From: JAFDEI01 sp964196055
Lineage (GTDB): Bacteria; Myxococcota_A; UBA9160; SMWR01
Direction of reading: 5' to 3'
Length of the DNA: 15,806 nucleotides
Assembly: GCA_964196055.1 (NCBI GenBank)
Contig: CAXMSF010000404.1
Coordinates: 1-15,806, forward strand
The notes under the pieces are model-generated. The model saw only the letters and a list, made by a program, of their open reading frames with translations. It was not told the DNA's origin and made no database searches. Every line of letters begins with the position of its first letter. Within the stretch, counting starts at the first letter, position 1. Made by a program: the position numbers and the translations under genes. Below, piece by piece: positions 1 to 5,380 of the stretch.

Positions 1-1
1 C

Positions 2-121
2 CGTCTCGAACTCGCCGTCCAGGTGGAACTCGACGACCTCCATTCGGGCGAGTTCGTGTACGTCCGCGCAGTGCAAGAAGATGATGGCGCCGCCTGGTCG
101 AGTCCCATCTTCTTCGAATGA
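2..121 (+). CDS. C-terminal end of a DUF3604-like protein (partial)
   Basis: This is the last 39 codons of a gene that enters from the left edge and stops at TGA 119-121. The peptide ends in a segment reading YVRAVQEDDGAAWSSPIFFE. From memory of the family, that closely matches the C-terminus of DUF3604 proteins (large, PHP/metallohydrolase-like, function unknown), which typically end in a YYVRVxQxDGxxAWSSPIW-type motif. The opposite strand is also open here, with an ATG near 268 reading leftwards past the window edge. The match to a known C-terminal motif makes the + strand the likelier coding strand. Only the tail is visible, so no catalytic residue can be checked. Confidence 0.6.
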   Translation, partial: RLELAVQVELDDLHSGEFVYVRAVQEDDGAAWSSPIFFE

Positions 122-161
122 GCCGTTGGAGCTGTGCGCTCTTGGATCGTGGAGGTACTTC

Positions 162-180
162 CCTCCCCTGCCTTGGGAGG
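162..180 (+). terminator. Possible weak terminator hairpin after the DUF3604-like gene
   Basis: A perfect 6-bp stem, CCTCCC (162-167) with GGGAGG (175-180), closes a 7-nt loop about 40 nt after the stop codon. What follows is GT-rich rather than a clean T run, so intrinsic termination is uncertain. Confidence 0.3.
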
Positions 181-185
181 CGAGG

Positions 186-397
186 CGGGTTGGTTGCTTC
201 GCAGGTTTAGTTGCGAAGGCCGGGTGGACCCCGTTATTCCGGAGGGCCTGGTGATACTTAGACATCCGCGTCCCAAGCCCACCTCGTGTCCCGAGGCCTG
301 ACCGATCCGTGCCGCCACAAAGGCCACAGGCCCGCAGGAAGAACGGGGTCCACACGGCCCTCGCAACCAGCCCGGCGAAGTAACACGACCAGACCCG
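186..397. repeat. Long imperfect inverted repeat, MITE-like
   Basis: The core arms are 197-235 and the reverse complement of 342-380, with 33 of 39 positions identical. Pairing continues inward at lower quality (236-253 against 324-341, about 13 of 18) and outward with gaps (CGGGT-TGGT at 186-194 against CGGGTCTGGT read from 397). Together they form a roughly 212-bp foldback with about 70 unpaired bases in the centre. No convincing ORF fills it. The structure fits a miniature inverted-repeat element or a fossil end pair of an insertion sequence, or possibly a large structured RNA. I see no clear target-site duplication. The rest of the 122-408 spacer holds only the weak hairpin at 162-180. 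Confidence 0.6.
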
Positions 398-403
398 ATG
401 TGT

Positions 404-419
404 TCGATCTATAGATCGA
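404..419. repeat. 16-bp perfect palindrome over the amidohydrolase stop codon
   Basis: TCGATCTATAGATCGA is its own reverse complement (8+8, no loop). It contains the TAG stop codon (409-411 on the minus strand) of the amidohydrolase gene. It could be a protein-binding palindrome or chance. It has no U tract, so it is not a standard terminator. Confidence 0.5.
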
Positions 420-1278
420 GGCCCAAAACCCGAATCGCGTTTTCGCGCAAGAACTTCGGCCAGACGTGACCGCGGAACGGCACATCGGGCAGCTCGCGAA
501 AAATGCGTTCCAAAGACAGACCCATCGGGAAATAGCCCGCGTACAGAATCTTGTCCGCGCCGCGCGTATTCGCGTAGTGGATGATCTCCTTCGGATAATA
601 CTTGGGCGCGAACGCGCTCGTCATGTAATACAGATTCGGCCACTTCAGCATCAGCTTCACCGCGAGATCCGTCCACGGCTCCGCCCCGTGCTTCATGATG
701 AACTTGAGCTCGGGGAAGAACCAGCAGACCTCGTCGATCAGCGCGACGTCCTGGCACGCCATCGGAACGCGCGGGCCCGGCACACCGCAACAGACGCCGA
801 TCGGCAGGTCGAGGTCGATGCAGGCCGCGTAGACGGGGTAGAACATCTTGTCGTTGATCGGAACCTGCGGCTGGCAGCCGGCCGGAAAGGCCGTCACGCA
901 CTTGATATCGAAGTGCTCCTTCATCTTCCGGATCTGGTTGACGGCCTTCATCCCCTGGCTGGGGTCGACTTCGTAGTAACCGATGAAGCGGTCCGGGTGT
1001 TTCCTGAGCGCTTCGATCGAAATCGCGTAGTCCTCGGTCACGCCGATCATCGCGACATCGACGCCGGTCGCATCCATGCGTTCGAGCGTGTAGGCGATGT
1101 AATCGTCCTGCTTTCCCGCCTCGGGAATGTCCTTGAACATGTACTGGGCGGGCATCTTGAAGCCTCTGCTCTCGTCGTCCTTGAGCAGCGGCTTCATGAA
1201 TTCGTAGGCCTTCGCGAAATTCTCGTCGGGAATCGTGAGCATCAGATCGATGGCGCCGATTCCGGTCGGCATGGGCAT
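409..1278 (-). CDS. Amidohydrolase-family (Amidohydro_2-like) protein with degenerate metal site
   Basis: A 289-residue protein with the layout of Amidohydro_2 / ACMSD-like TIM barrels. Residues 187-202 read FFPELKFIMKHGAEPW, equivalent to the family's FPxLKFxxxHGGxxxPW segment, and H197 is the usual conserved His. LYYMTS (217-221) and KILYAGYFP (243-251) match later strands. The N-terminal HxH motif is absent: the segment after GIGAID is LMLT. The usual Asp of the (G/S)(S/T)DYP motif is replaced in AGYFP (Tyr249). It may therefore be non-catalytic, metal-free, or a subfamily with a different site. The ATG at 1278 has a strong GAGGAGGAG ribosome site (1294-1286) seven bases upstream. The gene stands alone, diverging from the GT2 gene and converging on the DUF3604-like gene. 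The substrate cannot be predicted. Confidence 0.85.
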   Translation of the reverse strand: MPMPTGIGAIDLMLTIPDENFAKAYEFMKPLLKDDESRGFKMPAQYMFKDIPEAGKQDDYIAYTLERMDATGVDVAMIGVTEDYAISIEALRKHPDRFIGYYEVDPSQGMKAVNQIRKMKEHFDIKCVTAFPAGCQPQVPINDKMFYPVYAACIDLDLPIGVCCGVPGPRVPMACQDVALIDEVCWFFPELKFIMKHGAEPWTDLAVKLMLKWPNLYYMTSAFAPKYYPKEIIHYANTRGADKILYAGYFPMGLSLERIFRELPDVPFRGHVWPKFLRENAIRVLGLDL

Positions 1279-1370
1279 GACGGGACTCCTCCTCGAACGC
1301 AGAGCCGGAACGCTAACGCCCCCGAGCGCCAGCTGCCCGCGGGTCGAGTAGCATCGGCGTGAGAGGCGCG

Positions 1371-2381
1371 ATGCCCAATAATCCCAAAGTCTCGATTCTG
1401 CTGCCGGTCTTCGATTCCGCGAACACCCTGCCCGCGTGCCTCGCGAGCATCGCCCGCCAGACGCACACGAACTGGGAGTGCGTCCTGGTCGACGACGGCT
1501 CGACCGACGCGAGCCACGCGATCGCTTGCCGGGCCGCGCGCGACGACGAACGCATCCGCGTGATCGAAAGGCCGCATCGCGGCCTCGTCTCCGCTCTCAA
1601 CACCGGCATCGACCACTGCCGCGGTGACTTCGTCGCCCGCATGGATGCCGATGACCTGATGCACCGCGAGCGCCTCGAACATCAGGCCGAGGCGCTCGCG
1701 GCCGAGCCGGCGCTCGCGGGCGTCGGCTCGCACGTGCGACTCTTCCCGCGCAAGCCCCTCACCGCGGGCATGCGAAACTACGAGCGCTGGATCAACGGCA
1801 TGGACGCGCGCGAGCGCATCCGCGCCGACCGCTTCGTCGAATGCCCGATCCTGCATCCGACCCTGATGCTCCGGAGCGACGTCCTGCGAGTGCACCGCTA
1901 CCGCGACCGTGGCTGGCCGGAAGACTACGACCTGTTGTTACGGCTTCAACACGCCAACCACGAACTGGCCGTCGTGCCACGGCGCCTGCTCGCGAAGCGC
2001 TGCGCTCCCGAGCGTCTGTCACAGACCGACGATGCCTACGCCATCGATCGCTTCACCGCCTGCAAGGCCGAGTTCCTCGCAGCCTCGTTTCTCGAGCGCA
2101 CGAGCGACTACCTGCTCTGGGGCTACGGCGGCACCGGGCGCGCGCTCCGACGCGCACTCGCGCAGCATGGCAAGACACCGGCGGCAATCGTCGAACTGCA
2201 TCCCGGGAGAATCGGCAATCGCATTCACGGCGCCGAAGTGATCGAGCCCGACGCGCTCGGCGGCTGGCGCCGGCTGCCGCTCGTGGTCTCGGTCGCGGGC
2301 GAGATCCCGCGCGCGCAGATTCGCGGCGACCTCGCAGCCCGCGGCTGGCGGGAACTCGTCGACTACGTTTGCGCGGCTTGA
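1371..2381 (+). CDS. GT2-family glycosyltransferase with C-terminal Rossmann-like domain
   Basis: A predicted 336-residue glycosyltransferase. The N-terminal GT-A domain shows VSILLPVFDSANTL (residues 7-20), the nucleotide-binding DDGSTD (41-46), the metal-binding DxD in MDADD (91-95) and a WPEDYDLLLRL segment (182-192) where GT2 enzymes carry the catalytic acidic residue. From about residue 245 a second module begins: WGYGGTGRAL (250-259) is a glycine-rich nucleotide-binding-like turn, followed by HPGRIGNRIHGAEVI (277-291). This resembles the GxGxxG...IGR.IHGxPVI tail of sugar-modifying or FkbM-linked proteins. I chose ATG 1371 because GAGAGG (1361-1366) lies four bases upstream; an in-frame GTG at 1359 adds four residues and has no visible ribosome site. 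There are no membrane segments, so it is probably cytoplasmic. Donor and acceptor are unknown. It starts 92 bp from the divergent amidohydrolase. Confidence 0.87.
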   Translation: MPNNPKVSILLPVFDSANTLPACLASIARQTHTNWECVLVDDGSTDASHAIACRAARDDERIRVIERPHRGLVSALNTGIDHCRGDFVARMDADDLMHRERLEHQAEALAAEPALAGVGSHVRLFPRKPLTAGMRNYERWINGMDARERIRADRFVECPILHPTLMLRSDVLRVHRYRDRGWPEDYDLLLRLQHANHELAVVPRRLLAKRCAPERLSQTDDAYAIDRFTACKAEFLAASFLERTSDYLLWGYGGTGRALRRALAQHGKTPAAIVELHPGRIGNRIHGAEVIEPDALGGWRRLPLVVSVAGEIPRAQIRGDLAARGWRELVDYVCAA

Positions 2382-3170
2382 TCAGTCGGCTGCGTCGGCC
2401 AGGTCCACCGACGCGATCAGCTCCGCCGCGACCCAGCCCTGGAACAGCTCGACCACGTCGTCGCTCGGCGCGTCGTCACGCGCGAGCCGCTCGCTGACCT
2501 CGACCAGCGTTGCGCCCGCGAGGAAGGCCTCGATCGCGTCGGCTTCGCGCGGCGGGACGACTTCGACCGCGACTTCGAAGCCGCGCCGGAAGACCAGCAC
2601 ACTCTCGCCGCCCTGCTCGAGGTCGACGTCGATCTCGTCGCGGTCCTGGTTGCGCGTCACGTACAGCGCCCGCAGCGGCCAGCGCGAGCGAAGCAGCGCG
2701 AGCCCGGGCTGAAAGCGGATTCGTGCGCGCTGCCAGTCGTCGATCGACCAGCTCTTGCAATCGATCGGATCGAACGGATCGCACGCGGCCGCGTGAAAGG
2801 AACGCGTGACCGCCCATTCCAGCTCGGCCAATTCCGGCAAGAACGCCAATGGTTCGGTCAGGCGATCCTGCTGCAGAAAACGCGGCAGGTCTGCACCGAT
2901 GTCATTCAGGTTGGTGGCTTCGTCGCCTAGCGCACCGCGATAGCGGTCCGAAAGCCCTGCGAGCGAACCGTCGCCGAGGATGTTCGCGAGCGCGGGGTAG
3001 GTCTCGCGCAGCGCCTCGGTCACGCGGGCGGGATAGCCATCGGTGTAGACCGCGATACGGGCGGCGGAGTCGGCGCCCGCCGGAACGCGAATCCAGGCGT
3101 CGAGCGGCGGGCCATCGCCCGCGACGATGTGCGCGCTGAGCGCGCGCTGCAGCTCACGCAACGACGGCAT
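2382..3170 (-). CDS. bufC: BufC/HvfC/MbnC-like DUF2063 partner protein of bufferin maturation
   Basis: A 262-residue DUF2063 protein. The N-terminal part has the family's helical pattern: LRELQRALSAHI near residues 4-15, then RIAVYTDGYPARVTEALRETYPAL near 38-61. A second mixed domain follows from about 110 (LPELAELEWAV) to the end. In bufferin and methanobactin systems this protein forms a complex with the DUF692 enzyme and helps bind the precursor leader; that role is inferred here from family and neighbours. The ATG at 3170 has GGAGG (3181-3177) six bases upstream, inside the end of bufB, and the two genes overlap by 17 bp, which points to translational coupling. Its stop codon abuts that of the convergent GT2 gene, with no spacer. 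It is the last gene of the operon. Confidence 0.9.
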   Translation of the reverse strand: MPSLRELQRALSAHIVAGDGPPLDAWIRVPAGADSAARIAVYTDGYPARVTEALRETYPALANILGDGSLAGLSDRYRGALGDEATNLNDIGADLPRFLQQDRLTEPLAFLPELAELEWAVTRSFHAAACDPFDPIDCKSWSIDDWQRARIRFQPGLALLRSRWPLRALYVTRNQDRDEIDVDLEQGGESVLVFRRGFEVAVEVVPPREADAIEAFLAGATLVEVSERLARDDAPSDDVVELFQGWVAAELIASVDLADAAD

Positions 3171-3996
3171 GGCCGACCTCCGGCCGTTCGAAACCGTTCG
3201 CGCAGACCTCGCGCGCGCAGTCGAGTTCTTCGATCAAGCGCGACCAGGCGGGGATGTCGTCATCCCATTCGATCATGGTCGGAAGGTCGCCGAGCCCCAG
3301 ATGCTCGACCACGTAGGCGTAGAGCCGCCAGACTTCATCGCTGACCGGGCGGCTGTGGGTATCGAAGAGGTGGCTGCCCATGTCGCTGAAGCCCGCGAGA
3401 TGTATCTGCCCCACGCGCTCCACCGGAATCGCATCGAGGTAAGCGATCGGATCGAAATCGAGGTTCATCGCGCTCACGTAGACGTTGTTCACGTCGAGCA
3501 ACAAGCCGCAGTCCGCGCGTTGCGCGAGTTCGGCGAGAAATTCGGCCTCGGGAATCGTCGAGTCGTTCCAGGCGAGGTAGGTCGACGGGTTCTCGAGCAG
3601 GATGCGGCGCCCGAGGACATCCTGCACCTGCTGCACGCGCGAGACGACGTGATCGAGGCATTCCTCGCTGAGCGGGAGCGGCAGGAGGTCGTACAAAGAG
3701 CGCCCGTCGAAGCGGCTCCAACACAGGTGATCGCTCACGATCGCGGGTTCGATGCGCCGGGCCAGTACTGCCAGGCGTTTCAGGTAGTCGCGGTCGAGGG
3801 GATCGACCGATCCGATCGACAGCGACACCCCGTGGAGGGCCACGGGAGCGTCGCGACGGACCGCTTCGAGAATCGCGAGTGGGCGACCGAAGCTGTCCAT
3901 GTAGTTGTCGCTGATGGCCTCGAACCAGTCTGCGCCCGCGGCGCCGGCCAGCACGTCGTCGTAATGCTCGGCGCGCAGCCCGACCCCGAACCCCAT
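3154..3996 (-). CDS. bufB: DUF692-family multinuclear-iron RiPP-modifying enzyme (BufB/MbnB-like)
   Basis: A 280-residue DUF692 TIM barrel. Family ligand segments are all present: LHGVSLSIG (H55), SDHLCW (D89, H90), LENPSTY (E135, N136), LLDVNNVYV (D168, N170), IHLAGF (H199), FDTHS (D212, H214) and MIEWD (E243). Enzymes of this family (MbnB, BufB, TglH, ChrH) use two or three Fe ions to oxidise cysteines of ribosomal peptides. Bufferin enzymes convert Cys to thiooxazole-type copper ligands. The neighbouring Cys-rich exported precursor makes that assignment the best fit. The ATG at 3996 follows bufA by 46 bp but has a weak ribosome site. The frame stays open upstream to the bufA stop, and a CTG at 4038 could add 14 residues, so the exact start is uncertain. 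The gene overlaps bufC by 17 bp. Confidence 0.93.
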   Translation of the reverse strand: MGFGVGLRAEHYDDVLAGAAGADWFEAISDNYMDSFGRPLAILEAVRRDAPVALHGVSLSIGSVDPLDRDYLKRLAVLARRIEPAIVSDHLCWSRFDGRSLYDLLPLPLSEECLDHVVSRVQQVQDVLGRRILLENPSTYLAWNDSTIPEAEFLAELAQRADCGLLLDVNNVYVSAMNLDFDPIAYLDAIPVERVGQIHLAGFSDMGSHLFDTHSRPVSDEVWRLYAYVVEHLGLGDLPTMIEWDDDIPAWSRLIEELDCAREVCANGFERPEVGHAVVA

Positions 3997-4042
3997 TCGG
4001 GGCTCATCCGGAGCCGGGTCTGCGCGCCGTGCACTCAGGAGA

Positions 4043-4318
4043 TCACCCCTTCTCGGGCTCGGCCGTGAGGCGGCCGCCCTCGATCTTCAGGCAGGTCTCC
4101 GCGTCGATCTTCAGGTAGCCCTGGCCCTTGCAGGCGTTCTCGCCCGCGCAGGAGTGGCCCTTGCCACCGCACGCGCCGGTGCCCTTGCACTTGTTCACGC
4201 CGTAGCACGCGACCTTCTCGTCCGACTCCGCAAACGCGATGCCGGGTGCCGCCGCGAGCGACATCAAGCCCGCGACTGCCGACGCGAGTACCAACTTGCT
4301 CTTGCCTCGATTTTCCAA
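4043..4318 (-). CDS. bufA: Bufferin-type Cys-rich RiPP precursor with signal peptide
   Basis: A 91-residue exported small protein. Residues 1-30 form a Sec signal: basic start (ENRGKSK), hydrophobic LVLASAVAGLMSLAAA, then predicted cleavage after AFA. The mature part has six Cys at 38, 44, 50, 57, 63 and 76. The first five are almost evenly spaced (x5, x5, x6, x5), set in Gly/Lys-rich repeats such as CKGTGACGGKGHSCAGENAC. CYGVNK and HSCAG match the CYGV / HSCAG blocks of DUF2282-type BufA proteins. The peptide should be modified by BufB/BufC and bind copper in the periplasm; this role is inferred from known bufferins. The start is TTG at 4318, with GGAGG (4330-4326) seven bases upstream and a clean signal n-region. 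The alternative ATG at 4372 overlaps the yceI stop (ATGA) and would add 18 Gly/Pro-rich residues ahead of the signal. No DoxX-like bufD follows. Confidence 0.88.
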   Translation of the reverse strand: MENRGKSKLVLASAVAGLMSLAAAPGIAFAESDEKVACYGVNKCKGTGACGGKGHSCAGENACKGQGYLKIDAETCLKIEGGRLTAEPEKG

Positions 4319-4368
4319 TGTCCTTCCTCCCTTGGTTGCCGGGCGCCCTGGGGCCCCGTTGCCAGCGA

Positions 4369-4974
4369 TCATTCGGCGAGAATGCCCTCGGCGTCGATGC
4401 GGATCTCCACCTCGTCACCAACCAGCACGCCGCCGGTCTCGAGCACCTCGTTCCAGTTCAGCCCGTAGTCCTTGCGGTCGATCGTGAGAGTCGCCTGGAA
4501 CCCCGCACGTTCGTTGCCCCAAGGGTCCTTCCCACGTCCGAGAAATTGCACATCCAATACCACTGGTTTCGTCACACCGTGGATCGTGAGCTTGCCGGGC
4601 AGTTCACCCTTCTTCCCCTGCATGTTCTCGATTCCGCCGGTGCTCTCGAATTGGATTTCCGGGAACTTCTCGACGTTAAAGAAGTCGCCGCTGCGCAGGT
4701 GCTTGTCGCGCTTGGCGTTGTTGGTGTTGATGCTCTCCGCAGCAACCTTCCCCCGCACGACCGTCGCCGACGGATCGTCCGGGTCGAAGTCGATCGTGCC
4801 GTCGAAGCTGTCGAAGCGCCCCTGCACACTCGTGAACAAATGCGAAACACTGAACGCGATGCTGGTGTGGGACGCGTCGACCTTCCATTCCGCCGCCGGC
4901 GCGCTCGTCGCCAACCCCATTCCCACGCCGAACACGAGAGCGAAAACCCAACGCACTGCAAGATTCCTGTCCAT
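4369..4974 (-). CDS. YceI-family periplasmic lipocalin-like protein
   Basis: A 201-residue protein with an N-terminal signal peptide: MDRN, a hydrophobic stretch to about residue 24, predicted cleavage near A28 in APAAEW. The mature part is a complete YceI domain: EWKVDASHTSIAFSVSHLF opens the barrel, followed by GRFDSFDGTIDFDPDDP, a SINTNNAKRDKHLRSGDFF segment (typical YceI xRDxHLRSxDFF), FPEIQFEST, GKLTIHGVTKPVVLDV and a DYGLNW motif near the end. YceI proteins bind long isoprenoid or amphiphilic ligands in the periplasm. The ATG at 4974 has GAGGAG (4985-4980) five bases upstream. The stop lies about 50 nt before the TTG of bufA, and the downstream ATG at 4372 overlaps it, so the genes are almost certainly co-transcribed. 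It is the first gene of the operon. Its role with the bufferin is unknown. Confidence 0.93.
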   Translation of the reverse strand: MDRNLAVRWVFALVFGVGMGLATSAPAAEWKVDASHTSIAFSVSHLFTSVQGRFDSFDGTIDFDPDDPSATVVRGKVAAESINTNNAKRDKHLRSGDFFNVEKFPEIQFESTGGIENMQGKKGELPGKLTIHGVTKPVVLDVQFLGRGKDPWGNERAGFQATLTIDRKDYGLNWNEVLETGGVLVGDEVEIRIDAEGILAE

Positions 4975-4988
4975 CGAAGCTCCTCTTT

Positions 4989-5011
4989 GTCGAATCAGAA
5001 TCCGTCGAATC
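4989..5011 (-). repeat. Two GATTCGAC direct repeats in the yceI leader
   Basis: On the minus strand GATTCGAC occurs at 5011-5004 and again at 4996-4989, 15 nt apart, ending four bases before the yceI ribosome site. The position would suit an operator or a leader structure, but two 8-mers may be chance. Confidence 0.35.
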
Positions 5012-5067
5012 GAAATCCACCACGCTCGCGGCGGCGAGGTCGGACCCCATTCAGACTCGAAAGACCC

Positions 5068-5092
5068 TACGACCGCCGGCCGTCGCGGTTAC
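5068..5092 (-). promoter_or_regulatory. Candidate ECF-sigma promoter for the yceI-bufABC operon
   Basis: On the minus strand, GTAACC (5092-5087) is followed after 15 nt by CGTA (5071-5068), about 90 nt before the yceI start. Bufferin-type operons in Caulobacter are under an ECF sigma factor (SigF) with a GTAACC-like -35. The -35 resemblance is seen directly. The -10 is a weak match and the spacer is about 1 nt short, so this is only a candidate. Confidence 0.35.
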
Positions 5093-5180
5093 AGCGCCCC
5101 CACCCCCGCCGACCCCGAGGGCTTCTTGGCCGCATTATCACTGTTTCTGTTCGAAGAGGAATGAGATATCGGGGGCCCTG

Positions 5181-5275
5181 CGACGGGTAGGGCAAAATAG
5201 CGGGCAATTCACGCCCGATAAACGTTCGAAGGGTCGAGTTCCCATGGGGTCAGTGGCTGACTGGACCGTCGGCGG
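5181..5275 (+). repeat. Direct repeat A, copy 1
   Basis: A 95-bp sequence repeated in the same orientation at 5898-5991. About 10 differences and one indel separate the copies. The central 34 bases, from TTCGAAGGGTCGAG to GTCAGTGGCT, are identical. No ORF explains the conservation. Copy 2 abuts a transposase fragment, so the repeat is probably part of an insertion element. It is followed immediately by the 14-mer CCGATGGATCGCAA (5276-5289). Confidence 0.8.
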
Positions 5276-5289
5276 CCGATGGATCGCAA
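5276..5289 (+). repeat. 14-bp direct repeat b, left copy
   Basis: CCGATGGATCGCAA directly follows repeat A copy 1 and recurs exactly at 5887-5900, directly before repeat A copy 2. The two 14-mers thus bound the interval that holds the lipoprotein gene, like an insertion footprint or recombination junction. Confidence 0.6.
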
Positions 5290-5380
5290 GACGCCGCGGC
5301 CTCGCCGGCCTACTACGGGTCACCTGGCCGTCGGTCAGGCGCGATTCCGCCTCGCCCGCCGCGCCGCGCGCGACGACCCC

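Larger units (their letters stand above)
4975..5380. other. 406-nt spacer: bufferin operon leader, candidate promoter and repeat copy A1
   Basis: No gene is supported here. Going away from yceI, the stretch holds its ribosome site, two GATTCGAC direct repeats, a candidate ECF-type promoter (5068-5092), and the first copy of a 95-bp direct repeat (5181-5275). Past that lies about 100 nt of GC-rich sequence before the lipoprotein stop codon. A 61-codon minus-strand frame at 5138-5323 runs through the repeat and shows no recognisable protein. Confidence 0.6.

Noticed and set aside
1..268. Minus-strand open frame from an ATG near 268 to the window edge (MSKYHQAL...)
   Set aside because: It runs through one arm of the inverted repeat and antisense to the DUF3604-like C-terminus. 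It has no recognisable domain. Kept as a minor alternative only.
258..485. 75-codon minus-strand frame across the foldback element
   Set aside because: It follows the repeat and overlaps the amidohydrolase 3' end. The composition and lack of a ribosome site suggest chance.
466..1362. 298-codon open frame on the + strand
   Set aside because: It is antisense to the amidohydrolase gene, Arg/His-rich, and shows no family motif. Long antisense frames are expected at this GC content.
4246..5190. 314-codon + strand frame opposite bufA and yceI
   Set aside because: It is the antisense shadow of two well-supported exported proteins and has no motif of its own.
5138..5323. 61-codon minus-strand frame through repeat A copy 1
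   Set aside because: The equivalent frame in repeat copy 2 is broken, so the repeat is not conserved as protein.
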